A stretch of DNA of 13,534 bases from positions 1-13,534 of the forward strand of contig CAMPAX010000043.1 of assembly GCA_946633495.1 (NCBI GenBank). The letters are read 5' to 3'. Under the pieces are notes generated by a model. The model saw only the letters and a program-made list of their open reading frames with translations, was not told where the DNA came from and made no database searches. The DNA comes from an uncultured Lachnospiraceae bacterium (GTDB lineage Bacteria > Bacillota > Clostridia > Lachnospirales > Lachnospiraceae). The first letter of the stretch is position 1. Each line of letters starts with the position of its first letter. Position numbers and translations under genes: made by a program. Below, in pieces: positions 6,373 to 13,534 of this stretch.

Positions 6373-7428
6373 TCAACTGAGAACCCGCCGCGGGTAGATC
6401 ACCTGTCTGTTCTTGTCCAGCACCACGTATTCCACGATCCCATCCTCATTCAAAGTGATCTTTACATGAACGGTCTGGCTTCGATACTGTTCCGGAATCC
6501 GACAGGTTCCGATCGGCTCGTCAAAGTCCCGGTTTCTGTAGTTCCCGGCATAGAAACAGAGTACATTGTCATAGGAAATGGAAAGATCCACCGTAGTCTG
6601 CGCCGGAAGCTCCGTATTCCGCCGGAACACTTCCTGCAGTTCACCGCCCACACCGGAGCCGATACTAATGCCCTCCACACTGCAATCCACCGGGAAGCAT
6701 TTTCTGATCTGATCCGTATGGTAGTCCATAATCTTCATCAGATGACAGAACGCCCCCTTCGCTGCTTCGTACGGAACTGATTTTGGCGACTTCGCAAAGC
6801 TGGCTTCCAGGATCCGCTTAAAACTGTCCCCGGCAGTTCCCGCCTGCTCGTCCACGGTGAGTAAAAGCAGCTCATCTCTTTCCCCTATAGTCATCCCCAG
6901 CTCCGTATAAAGAGCCTTAAGCTCATCCAGGGTTTTCTTCAGGAGATCATTTGCATCCTCCGAAACCGAATCCCGGGAGAATGAGATCGATGCCGCACCG
7001 ATCGTCCGAAGGACATTTCCTTCCGTTTCGTAAAGCATATATTCCACATAGTCGGAATGTACATTGCAGAGAAACAGTGTTTTCCCATCAGGAGTTTCTT
7101 CCTGAAACAGTCCGAATGCAGCACCCAAAGAACCTTTCAGTACGCTCCGGACATTCATTCCTGAGGCAAGAGCCGCCTTTTTCACACGTTCACGCCCGGC
7201 GTAGTTGCAGTATACAGGTACCGTAAATGCAACATCCGTTACTATGACTCCCGTGCTTTCGATCATATCCTTCGCCACCCGAATCAGCGCCGAAAGCCCC
7301 GCTTCATTCTGGAACAGATCCCTGGTCCGAAATCCGATGGTATTCCTCAGATACTCCGTGACGATCTGATTTCCGTCATGATAAGAATATGCGATCACAT
7401 CCCCTGTAAGATCCAGTGACGCCAACAT
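6373..7428 (-). CDS. Compact, degenerate Hsp70/actin-fold protein
   Basis: A 351-residue protein with the layout of an Hsp70 nucleotide-binding domain plus the first strands of a substrate-binding domain. Recognisable stretches are VAFTVPVYCNYAGRERVKKA (68-84) with ASGMNVRSVLKGSLGAAFG (compare DnaK TVPAYFNDSQR and INEPTAAALAYG), ISIGSGVGGELQEVF (254-268, adenosine-motif position), EAAKGAF (221-227), and PIGTCRIP...HVKITLNEDGIVEYVVLDK near the C-terminus (compare VEVTFDIDANGIL). The phosphate-1 loop reads LDLTGDVIAYS instead of DLGTTNS, and the phosphate-2 region CNVHSDYVEYML lacks DLGGGT. ATP binding or hydrolysis is therefore doubtful. It is far shorter than DnaK (about 610-640) and lacks the lid. 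Start ATG at 7428 follows AGGAG with a seven-base gap. Function unknown; it may belong with the preceding signalling genes. Confidence 0.75.
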   Translation of the reverse strand: MLASLDLTGDVIAYSYHDGNQIVTEYLRNTIGFRTRDLFQNEAGLSALIRVAKDMIESTGVIVTDVAFTVPVYCNYAGRERVKKAALASGMNVRSVLKGSLGAAFGLFQEETPDGKTLFLCNVHSDYVEYMLYETEGNVLRTIGAASISFSRDSVSEDANDLLKKTLDELKALYTELGMTIGERDELLLLTVDEQAGTAGDSFKRILEASFAKSPKSVPYEAAKGAFCHLMKIMDYHTDQIRKCFPVDCSVEGISIGSGVGGELQEVFRRNTELPAQTTVDLSISYDNVLCFYAGNYRNRDFDEPIGTCRIPEQYRSQTVHVKITLNEDGIVEYVVLDKNRQVIYPRRVLS

Positions 7429-7464
7429 AGTAAAACTCCTTCCCTGCTTCCCTGATATTATGAT

Positions 7465-7494
7465 GCTGGGGTCAGAAGGTATTTTGCCCCCAGC
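7465..7494 (-). other. Hairpin between HPt and Hsp70-like genes
   Basis: GCTGGGG (7465-7471) pairs with CCCCAGC (7488-7494) around a 16-base loop, in the 90-bp gap between the HPt stop and the Hsp70-like start. No T-run follows on the minus strand, so termination would be weak. A CATAAT-like hexamer lies just downstream, but no convincing -35 accompanies it. Confidence 0.3.
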
Positions 7495-7518
7495 TGATGA
7501 TCCGCCCGGGGCTTTCGC

Positions 7519-7860
7519 CTAAACGCACAGCTTTGCAAGCCGTTCCCTCTGACTGCGGATCCTGTCCATCAGTTCCGTATAGTCCATGTCCGTCCTGCTC
7601 CGGAGGTATTCCGTGATCTTTGCCACCGGTTCATAAATGGGTGTCAGAGAAAGATTCCCGGCCACCCCTTTCAGACTGTGAGCCGCTTCAAATGCCGCAT
7701 CCAGATCCCCTGCTGCTATGGCATCCTCAAGCTTTCCGAAAGCCGCTTCATCCACAGCCTTCCCTACCAGCTTCAGGTAAAACGCCTCATTCTTCATACA
7801 ACGGGCGAGACCACTGTCCACATCCGCTCCAAATTCCCGTAGACCGTCAATGGTAAGCAT
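7519..7860 (-). CDS. Stand-alone histidine phosphotransfer (HPt) protein
   Basis: A small HPt-domain protein of 113 residues that would shuttle phosphate between receiver domains and a kinase in the cytoplasm. The helical core contains the phospho-accepting histidine in EAAHSLKGVAGNL (H61 from this start), with the conserved following Lys and Gly. I chose the ATG at 7860 because GAGG lies eight bases upstream; an in-frame ATG at 7881 has no usable site. N-terminal IDGLREFGADVDSGLARCMKN is typical of the Clostridia family. It follows the receiver-EAL gene by 86 bp, suggesting these two are partners. No hybrid histidine kinase is encoded in the window. Confidence 0.9.
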   Translation of the reverse strand: MLTIDGLREFGADVDSGLARCMKNEAFYLKLVGKAVDEAAFGKLEDAIAAGDLDAAFEAAHSLKGVAGNLSLTPIYEPVAKITEYLRSRTDMDYTELMDRIRSQRERLAKLCV

Positions 7861-7946
7861 ATTTATATCCTCACTTTCCATTCAGTATGGAACCCGCCTT
7901 CACACCTCACCGGGCACACGTTCCTGATCTGTTTTCCGCGCCGTAT

Positions 7947-9641
7947 TTACGACTCCTTTTCACCTAGCTCTTTTTCGATAAAATGCCGGAATTCCTCCGG
8001 AGGTACCGGTTTCGAGAAGAAATATCCCTGAATGATATCGCAGCCCATTTCCTGCAGGAGCTGCAACTGTTCTTCCGTCTCCACTCCTTCGGCCACAACC
8101 GGAACCTCCAGAAAACGCGCAATATCGATCACCAGCTCCACAAGCTTTTGACTCTTCCTGTCCTTCATCATGTTCCGGATAAACTTCATATCCATTTTCA
8201 GGACATCGATGGGAATGGTGGTCAGCATGTTCAGCGATGAATAGCCGCTGCCGAAGTCGTCCATCTCGATCCGAAAACCGGTCTCTCGAAGATGGTTCAC
8301 GGTTTCGATCAGTCCCTGAGCATTGCTGGAATATGCGGATTCCGTGATCTCCAGCATTATTTCCTCCGGATTCAGTCCGTTCTTCCGGAGCAGGTCCAGC
8401 AGCTTATCCTCCAATGCCGGGTCATAAATGTCGATCCTCGAAACATTTACAGACACGGGAAGTGTCAGTCCGAACTCATCCTTCCACTCCTTAACCTGAG
8501 CGGCTGCCTCCTGCCATACATAATTATCCAGCTTCATGATAAGACCGTTGCTCTCGAAAAGCGGAATGAAATCCCCGGGACTGATCATTCCCAGTTCCGG
8601 ATGCTTCCACCGGATCAGTGCCTCTGCACTCCGAAGACGGGGACGGCTTCCGGAAACATCGTATTTCGGCTGATAGTACACTACAAAGTCTTTATGACTC
8701 AGGGCCTCGTCCATGTCCTTGATCAGTCGTTCACGGTAAAGGTCCTTTGCATTTGTTTCTTCATTGTAGAAGGAAATCTGGCGGGTATAATCTCCCCGGA
8801 TCACATCGCAGGCATGCTTTGCATGATCGAACCAGACCTCGCAGGGGAGGCTTTTATCCACATCCTGACAGATGCCGATCCGAAACCGGATCCTGGGGAT
8901 TCCGGTGACTCTGGCCAGTTCTTCCTGTAATCCGGCGAAGACACCGTCATACTGCTCCGCGTGATCGACATAGAGAAAAAATACATCCGCCACCGGCCGG
9001 CATCCGATGCCGCGGCTTCCGAAGATCTCGGTCAGGATCTTTCCCGTGGTCCGAAGGACCTCATCTCCCGCTTCCCTTCCGAACATCTCATTCAGCATAT
9101 GGAAATGTTCGATATCCAGTGTGATGGCATCCTTTTTCCGGTCCGGCTGATAGCTTTCGATCTGCCGGATGTATTCATAAAAGAATTCTTTCGAATAAAG
9201 ACCGCTCAGGAGATCCCGCTCAGCGGCACTGATGAGACTCTGATCTTCATACAATTCGATCAGTCTCTCACACCGCGCCAGGATCACTTCCGGCATATCA
9301 TAAGGTTTGGTCAGGAAATCCGCCGCCCCGAGCTTGATACTGGTAAGCTCCGCTGTCTCATCCGCAGTCATTACAATGACCGGAGCCATTTTATGCTCCT
9401 TCAGACGGAGCTTTTCCAAAAGCTCGATCCCACCCATTTTGGGCATAAGAAGATCCAACAGCACCAGGGAATAGTGAACCGAATGGTCATGCAGCATGTC
9501 CCATGCCTGCAATCCGTTCTCGGCATAGGAAACAAGATAGGATTCTCCCAGGATCTCCCCCAGGATCTCCCGGTTCACTTCCTCATCCTCTACCACCAGG
9601 ATCCGCCGTTTGAAATCAGCATTTTGTCTGTAATTCTCCAT
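7947..9641 (-). CDS. Response regulator with degenerate GGDEF and intact EAL domain (predicted c-di-GMP phosphodiesterase)
   Basis: A 564-residue protein. The receiver domain (about 12-128) has E18/D19, phospho-acceptor D63 in LVLLDLLMP, T92 and K112. A GGDEF-like domain follows (about 140-295) in which the active-site signature reads VADVF (217-221) rather than GGDEF, so cyclase activity is very unlikely. The EAL domain (about 305-558) keeps its catalytic set: EAL at 340-342, N399 in SVNVS, E431 in LEITES, DDFGSGYSS (461-469), K482, and E518/E521 in AEGVET. It should hydrolyse c-di-GMP under phosphorylation control, perhaps with the inactive GGDEF acting as an allosteric site. Start ATG at 9641 follows AAAGGGGGA. 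Its own promoter lies upstream, and the HPt gene follows. Confidence 0.94.
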   Translation of the reverse strand: MENYRQNADFKRRILVVEDEEVNREILGEILGESYLVSYAENGLQAWDMLHDHSVHYSLVLLDLLMPKMGGIELLEKLRLKEHKMAPVIVMTADETAELTSIKLGAADFLTKPYDMPEVILARCERLIELYEDQSLISAAERDLLSGLYSKEFFYEYIRQIESYQPDRKKDAITLDIEHFHMLNEMFGREAGDEVLRTTGKILTEIFGSRGIGCRPVADVFFLYVDHAEQYDGVFAGLQEELARVTGIPRIRFRIGICQDVDKSLPCEVWFDHAKHACDVIRGDYTRQISFYNEETNAKDLYRERLIKDMDEALSHKDFVVYYQPKYDVSGSRPRLRSAEALIRWKHPELGMISPGDFIPLFESNGLIMKLDNYVWQEAAAQVKEWKDEFGLTLPVSVNVSRIDIYDPALEDKLLDLLRKNGLNPEEIMLEITESAYSSNAQGLIETVNHLRETGFRIEMDDFGSGYSSLNMLTTIPIDVLKMDMKFIRNMMKDRKSQKLVELVIDIARFLEVPVVAEGVETEEQLQLLQEMGCDIIQGYFFSKPVPPEEFRHFIEKELGEKES

Positions 9642-9659
9642 CGTCTTCCCCCTTTAATC

Positions 9660-9700
9660 CGAACCGCTCTGATATGCCCGTAAAAACGAACCGCTCTGAT
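9660..9700 (-). repeat. Pair of 14-bp direct repeats in the leader of the receiver-EAL gene
   Basis: CGAACCGCTCTGAT occurs exactly at 9660-9673 and again at 9687-9700, 27 bp apart start to start. On the minus strand both read ATCAGAGCGGTTCG. They lie between the predicted transcription start (about 9749) and the ATG at 9641, the nearer copy about 19 bp from the start codon. Confidence 0.6.
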
Positions 9701-9755
9701 CACTCCTGGCTCAAACTCTCTTTCGATTCACGTTCTTACAGCCACTTTCCATAGA

Positions 9756-9761
9756 ATTATA
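9756..9761 (-). promoter_or_regulatory. Extended -10 promoter of the receiver-EAL gene
   Basis: The minus strand reads TGTTATAAT, a perfect TATAAT (9756-9761) with the TGn extension. No clear -35 lies 17 bp upstream, which is common for extended -10 promoters. Transcription would start near 9749, leaving a leader of about 108 bases carrying the 14-bp repeats. It separates the signalling genes from the arabinose genes. Confidence 0.6.
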
Positions 9762-9797
9762 ACACATAATCCCGCAAGGGAAAAGAGTCCGTGATGA

Positions 9798-9818
9798 CCG
9801 GGTTTTCTCATTTCCCGG
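9798..9818 (-). terminator. Weak hairpin after the DUF3810-like gene
   Basis: CCGGG (9798-9802) pairs with CCCGG (9814-9818) around an 11-base loop, starting four bases after the stop codon. On the minus strand the nearest T-run comes only after a further 12-13 bases, so termination at this site is uncertain. Confidence 0.3.
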
Positions 9819-9821
9819 AAG

Positions 9822-10985
9822 CTAATACAGCACCCCGTCATAGTATTGCAGCAAAAGATCCGTCACCCGTCCGTAGCTTGCGATCCCATCCTCGATTCCG
9901 TAATAATGCATATAGCCATTTGTAAAATCATCATGAAGCTTTTCCACGCTTTCGGTGTTGAAAATGGCTGATTCCTCCACCTCGGCCCAGGCCTCCTCCG
10001 TGAGAAAGATATTATCATTTTCGACATACTCGGAGAGGCCCGGCTGTGCACGAAATCGTTCCGGATCCTTCTTTCTTACGTTGGCGGCGTAAGAATTCAG
10101 CACATAGTTCAGAACACCGAGATACCCCGAATATACCACGTAGGGATCATCCGACAGTAAGCATGCACGAAAGGCCAGGAAATTCGCCTCATCTTCCTGC
10201 ATATATCCCTTCAGATGCGCATATTCATGACAGAACACAAAGGCATGATTGGTGATGTACATCTTCGGATTATAGTTAGCTTCCAGAGAGAACGGAAAAT
10301 AGATCCCCATAAGGCGGCTCTGAGACATAAAAGTAGAGTTGAGGATCGGTTTCATGTCCGGATAATATCCTGACAGGCGGGGGAATTCTTCGGACAGAGA
10401 ATGCATAAGTTCCTTTGTCCTGTCATTCAGCTCGGAAAGATCCGGATCATAGATCAGATGCCCGTTCTCATCTCTTGGAAATTCTTTTGCCATGACGTTG
10501 CATTTTTCCACAAGAAAGGCCCGAAGCTTCTCCAGGTCACCGATCGTGTAAGCATCTGCATGCGATTTCATCTCAAGGTCGGAGCAGCCATACGGGATGG
10601 AACAGTTCAGCGTCATGATCATCGCCGCAGAAAGCAGGATCATGAGAAAGGTTTTATAGAAAACTCTGCAGAACGTCCGGTAACCCTGCCTTTTCCGAAG
10701 GAAAATGAGAAGCACTCCGAAGATCAGGACGGCCGCTATAAGAAGCAGGCCCAGCAGGATCATAAACTCCCCCGCCGAGAAGGGCAAAGCCCCCATCAAC
10801 CTGCCATAGGTATTTAAGAATACCGGCATGATATTTGCAGTGAAGAAGTCCGAGAATCCCTTCCAGAGAGACAGAAGATTGAAAATGACGAGCAAAAGCA
10901 AAAGGATCACAGCCGAAGTCCGGTAAGGACTTCGGAGGATCCCTTTGCACAGCTTCTTCAGTTTTATGATTCCACGTTCAAACAT
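9822..10985 (-). CDS. DUF3810-like membrane protein with zinc-metallopeptidase HExxH motif
   Basis: A 387-residue protein with about three N-terminal transmembrane segments (roughly 24-41, 72-96 and 110-128) after a basic start, then a large soluble domain. HEYAH (253-257) is a zincin HExxH motif, and EDEANF downstream (264-269) offers the third acidic ligand (E266 most likely). MYITNHAFVFCHEYAHLKGYMQEDEAN-type context matches the DUF3810 family as I recall it. The sequence supports a membrane-anchored zinc peptidase, but the substrate and even activity are unknown. The soluble domain contains scattered cysteines. The ATG at 10985 has only a poor ribosome binding site. It lies 36 bp after araD, so it is probably cotranscribed with araBD, though no metabolic link is known. 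Confidence 0.75.
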   Translation of the reverse strand: MFERGIIKLKKLCKGILRSPYRTSAVILLLLLVIFNLLSLWKGFSDFFTANIMPVFLNTYGRLMGALPFSAGEFMILLGLLLIAAVLIFGVLLIFLRKRQGYRTFCRVFYKTFLMILLSAAMIMTLNCSIPYGCSDLEMKSHADAYTIGDLEKLRAFLVEKCNVMAKEFPRDENGHLIYDPDLSELNDRTKELMHSLSEEFPRLSGYYPDMKPILNSTFMSQSRLMGIYFPFSLEANYNPKMYITNHAFVFCHEYAHLKGYMQEDEANFLAFRACLLSDDPYVVYSGYLGVLNYVLNSYAANVRKKDPERFRAQPGLSEYVENDNIFLTEEAWAEVEESAIFNTESVEKLHDDFTNGYMHYYGIEDGIASYGRVTDLLLQYYDGVLY

Positions 10986-11021
10986 AGATCCGGTAATTCA
11001 TTTCCTTGTTCGCTATCCGCG

Positions 11022-11717
11022 TCAGTTCTGTCCGTAGTACGCGTTTTCTCCATGCTTCCGGAAGAAATGCTTATCCCGGATGCAGTCCGGTGCGGGACGA
11101 ACCTCCGGATTGATGAGTTCCGTCTTCAGGGCCATCTTCGCCACTTCTTCCAGAACCACCGCATTGTGTACTGCTTCCGCCGCATCCTTCCCCCATGTGA
11201 AGGGACCGTGATTCGTGCACAGCACACCGGGTGTATACATGGGATTCAGTCCACGGGTGTCAAAGGTCTCGATGATCACAAGACCGGTATTCTTTTCATA
11301 GGCCTCGTCGATCTCATCCTTCGTCAGACTCCTGGCACAGGGGATCTCGCCATAGAAATAATCCGCATGGGTTGTTCCGTAAAGCGGAATACTCCTGCCG
11401 GCCTGAGCCCAGGAAGTTGCTTCCGGACTATGGGTATGTACGATCCCGCCAATCTCAGGATATCTTTTGTAAAGCTCCAAATGGGTCGGCGTATCGGAGG
11501 AAGGTTTGTAGGTTCCCTCTACACGGTTGCCCTCCAGATCCATAACCACCATATCTTCCCATTTCATGGTCTCATAATCTACCCCGCTGGGTTTGATCAC
11601 AAAAAGTCCGGCCTCGCGATCGATGCCGCTGACATTTCCCCAGGTGTAGGTTACAAGTCCCCTGCGGGGAAGCTCCATATTCGCCTCATATACCTTTTTC
11701 TTCAATTCTTCCAGCAT
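11022..11717 (-). CDS. araD: L-ribulose-5-phosphate 4-epimerase
   Basis: Converts L-ribulose 5-phosphate to D-xylulose 5-phosphate, the last step from L-arabinose into the pentose phosphate pathway. This class II aldolase-fold zinc enzyme has 231 residues, the same length as E. coli AraD. Hallmarks: LVTYTWGNVS, KPSGVDYE, the phosphate-binding KPSSDTPTH (71-79), zinc ligands H94 and H96 in IVHTHS and H170 in CTNHGPF, TTHADYFYG with D119 as the expected catalytic acid, AVHNAVVLEEVA, and the C-terminal KHGENAYYGQ. I chose ATG 11717 because it matches the E. coli start and has GAGG nine bases upstream; an in-frame ATG at 11738 has no spaced site. It lies 134 bp after araB. No araA (arabinose isomerase) is present in the window. 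Confidence 0.95.
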   Translation of the reverse strand: MLEELKKKVYEANMELPRRGLVTYTWGNVSGIDREAGLFVIKPSGVDYETMKWEDMVVMDLEGNRVEGTYKPSSDTPTHLELYKRYPEIGGIVHTHSPEATSWAQAGRSIPLYGTTHADYFYGEIPCARSLTKDEIDEAYEKNTGLVIIETFDTRGLNPMYTPGVLCTNHGPFTWGKDAAEAVHNAVVLEEVAKMALKTELINPEVRPAPDCIRDKHFFRKHGENAYYGQN

Positions 11718-11774
11718 TTTATTTGTCCTCACGTTCATCCTAAGATCCGATGCTCAAACGAAATGTCTTTCCAT

Positions 11775-11827
11775 CAGGAAACACCCAGGAAACACCGACA
11801 GTAGAAAACATCGACAGAAAGCACCGA
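11775..11827 (-). repeat. Degenerate tandem repeat, 16-bp period, between araB and araD
   Basis: Plus-strand units are CAGGAAACACC (11775-11785, partial), CAGGAAACACCGACAG (11786-11801), TAGAAAACATCGACAG (11802-11817) and AAAGCACCGA (11818-11827, partial). The two full units match at 13 of 16 positions. It lies in the 134-bp araB-araD gap, where no terminator or clear promoter is seen. Confidence 0.55.
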
Positions 11828-11851
11828 ATACCATACATGCAGAAGCCCCTG

Positions 11852-13441
11852 TCACACCAGCGTATCAACCGCTGCCTTCTCAACAGGGATCGTTGCCTTA
11901 AAGGTCTCCATAAACCGATCAAAGCCCCGGATCTCTTCTTCCTCTGCGGTAACGGTGACCCCCTTCTCACCGGCGAAGATCACTTCATTCAGGTAAGCAG
12001 ACAGCGAAGTGGATTCGGCCGCCGCCATATAGAGCGCCAGAACCGCCATACCCCATGCTCCGCCTTCTCCTGCCGTTTCCATAACAGTGATCGGGCCGCC
12101 TGTTGCCGCCGACATGATGCGCTGTCCAACCTCCTTCGTCTTGAAGAAGCCGCCGTGGCCGTAAAGCCGGTCCACTCTCACGCCCTCTCCCTGCAGCAGG
12201 ATATCCAATCCCACCTTCAATGTACTGACAGCGGAATAAAGATGCAGCCGCATAAAGTTTGCGAAGGAGAAATCCGCATCCACCTTTCGTGCAAATACCG
12301 GACGTCCCTCGGTAAATCCCGTTACAGGTTCTCCCGAGAAATAGTTAAAGCCTGCCAATCCGCCGCAGTCCGGAGCCCCGTCCAGTGCAGCGGTAAAGAG
12401 TGTGGTGTACAGCTTGTCCGTATCCACCGGCGCACCGATGGCATCCGCAAACTGACGGAACACATTCGCCCATGCGTTGATATCCGAAGTACAGTTATTG
12501 CAATGTACCATGGCCACGTCATCGCCCACCGGAGTCGTCACCACATCGATTTCCTCATGTACTTCCTTCAGTGCCCGCTCCATAACGATCATTGCAAAGA
12601 TCGATGTGCCCGCAGATACATTTCCGGTACGGACAGCTACGCTGTTGGTGGCTACCATACCGGTTCCGGCATCGCCTTCCGGCGGACAGAGCGGAATACC
12701 GTAAGCAAGGTTCCCGCTGACATCCAGCTTTGCAGCTCCTTCTGCAGTAAGGGTTCCCGCTGCCTGCCCGGCTGTCAGCACCTTCGGCAGGATTTCCGAC
12801 AGCTTCCATGAGAAACCGCGGTCTGCAACCAGAGCTTCGTATTTTGCAAGATAATCCTTGTTATAATTTCTGGTACGGCTGTCAATGGGGAACATGCCCG
12901 AAGCATCTCCGACGCCCAGCACTTTCTCCCCCGTCAGCTGCCAGTGAATATAGCCCGCCAGAGTCGTGAAGAATGTGATATCCGGCACGTGGGGTTCCTG
13001 ATTCAGAACCGCCTGATGCAGATGAGCGATGCTCCAACGTTGCGGGATATTGAAGCCGAACTCCTTCGTCAGCTCCGCTGCTGCCTCTCCCGTCACAGTA
13101 TTTCTCCATGTACGAAATGGTACCAGAAGACGGTCTTCCTTGTCAAATGCCATATAGCCGTGCATCATGGCAGAAAAGCCGATGGCAGAAGTGGTCCGGA
13201 TCACCGTACCATACTTTGTCTGAACATCCTCCGCCAGCTGCTTATATGCATCCTGAAGGCCGGTCCAGATCATATCCAGGCTGTAGGTCCAAAGACCGTT
13301 TTCATACTGATTCTCCCAGGTATGACCGCCTTCCGCAATGGGTTTTCCGATCATATCCACCATAACCGCCTTGATCCGGGTAGATCCGAATTCGATTCCG
13401 ATCGCGGTCTTCCCCGCGTCGATCATTTCTTTATAGTCCAT
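11852..13441 (-). CDS. araB: L-ribulokinase-type FGGY-family carbohydrate kinase
   Basis: Predicted to phosphorylate L-ribulose to L-ribulose 5-phosphate with ATP. FGGY kinase of 529 residues, slightly shorter than E. coli AraB (566). It shows the N-terminal ATPase-fold strand AIGIEFGSTRIKAVMVD (13-29), GFSAMMHGYMAFD (88-100), FRTWRNT (109-115), the GVGDASGMFPID loop (176-187), a PPEGDAGTGM segment with the likely catalytic D257, GNVSAGTS (273-280) and the C-terminal ETAGEGGAWGMAVLA (455-469). I chose ATG 13441, which has GGGGG seven bases upstream; a start 42 bp further out has no site. Being followed by araD supports L-ribulose as substrate. The family also includes xylulokinases, so specificity rests on context and overall resemblance to Clostridia/bifidobacterial AraB. 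Confidence 0.88.
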   Translation of the reverse strand: MDYKEMIDAGKTAIGIEFGSTRIKAVMVDMIGKPIAEGGHTWENQYENGLWTYSLDMIWTGLQDAYKQLAEDVQTKYGTVIRTTSAIGFSAMMHGYMAFDKEDRLLVPFRTWRNTVTGEAAAELTKEFGFNIPQRWSIAHLHQAVLNQEPHVPDITFFTTLAGYIHWQLTGEKVLGVGDASGMFPIDSRTRNYNKDYLAKYEALVADRGFSWKLSEILPKVLTAGQAAGTLTAEGAAKLDVSGNLAYGIPLCPPEGDAGTGMVATNSVAVRTGNVSAGTSIFAMIVMERALKEVHEEIDVVTTPVGDDVAMVHCNNCTSDINAWANVFRQFADAIGAPVDTDKLYTTLFTAALDGAPDCGGLAGFNYFSGEPVTGFTEGRPVFARKVDADFSFANFMRLHLYSAVSTLKVGLDILLQGEGVRVDRLYGHGGFFKTKEVGQRIMSAATGGPITVMETAGEGGAWGMAVLALYMAAAESTSLSAYLNEVIFAGEKGVTVTAEEEEIRGFDRFMETFKATIPVEKAAVDTLV

Positions 13442-13534
13442 ATGTAACCCCCATAGTCTGTAATGACGAAAACAAAAACCCAATTTGGAATAAGTTCATG
13501 TAGTGTGCTCGTCGCTTCGCCATGCCGGCTCTCC
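13442..13534 (-). other. araB upstream flank, no certain gene
   Basis: The last 93 bp contain the araB ribosome binding site but no clear sigma-A promoter. One frame stays open from the window edge, includes an ATG at 13499 (22 codons, beginning MNLFQIGFLF) and ends at 13431 inside araB. Another frame ends in TGA just after that ATG and could be the tail of an upstream gene. Neither can be decided here. Confidence 0.3.

Noticed and set aside
8961..9683. 240-codon plus-strand open frame.
   Set aside because: Antisense to the receiver-GGDEF-EAL gene and without protein-family features.
11740..11835. Small minus-strand frame through the araB-araD gap (about 32 codons from an ATG near 11834).
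   Set aside because: No ribosome binding site, and it simply translates the tandem repeat region and the overlap with araB.
11750..12811. 353-codon plus-strand open frame.
   Set aside because: It is a shadow of araB; it is rich in Cys, Arg and His and shows no recognisable motif.
1..13534. Search for a CRISPR array, insertion sequence, phage gene, anti-phage system, tRNA or riboswitch.
   Set aside because: No spaced identical repeats, transposase, integrase, nuclease or helicase gene, cloverleaf or recognisable aptamer core was seen; the window is metabolic and signalling in nature.

Overview
All convincing genes lie on the minus strand, so transcription runs from high to low coordinates. 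Strong AGGAGG-type ribosome binding sites, lipobox-anchored solute-binding proteins, a YesM/YesN-type two-component system and roughly balanced base composition point to a Firmicute of the class Clostridia, probably a gut Lachnospiraceae-like bacterium. This is inferred from gene style; no rRNA or other taxonomic marker is present.

Layout in the direction of transcription: (1) 13441-11022, an L-arabinose catabolic pair, a ribulokinase-type FGGY kinase (araB) followed by L-ribulose-5-phosphate 4-epimerase (araD), then a DUF3810-like membrane protein with a zinc-peptidase HExxH motif (9822-10985). (2) 9641-7519, a response regulator with a degenerate GGDEF domain and an intact EAL domain, preceded by its own extended -10 promoter and followed by a stand-alone histidine phosphotransfer (HPt) protein. 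(3) 7428-6373, a compact and degenerate Hsp70/actin-fold protein. (4) 6291-2271, a sensory module: a YtfQ-like sugar-binding lipoprotein, a LytS/YesM-type histidine kinase and an AraC-type response regulator. (5) 2114 to the window edge, a sugar ABC transporter: a second, divergent binding lipoprotein and a YtfR-like double ATPase cut by the left edge. The permeases should lie beyond it.

A working model (inference) is that the sensor lipoprotein loads a furanose or pentose sugar, contacts the extracellular domain of the kinase and activates the AraC-type regulator. That regulator would bind three AAAATGAT direct repeats just upstream of the transporter promoter and switch on uptake. The nearby araB and araD make arabinose or an arabinofuranosyl/galactofuranosyl sugar the natural candidate substrate. 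The arrangement resembles the XylFII-LytS-YesN xylose-sensing system known from Clostridium, but has YtfQ-type binding proteins.

The intergenic regions carry structure: a long stem-loop between the transporter binding protein and its ATPase, a terminator plus a tandem 24-bp repeat between sensor lipoprotein and kinase, 14-bp direct repeats before the EAL regulator, and a 16-bp-period degenerate tandem repeat between araB and araD. No tRNA, rRNA, CRISPR array, insertion sequence or phage gene was seen. No gene-free stretch exceeds 300 bases.
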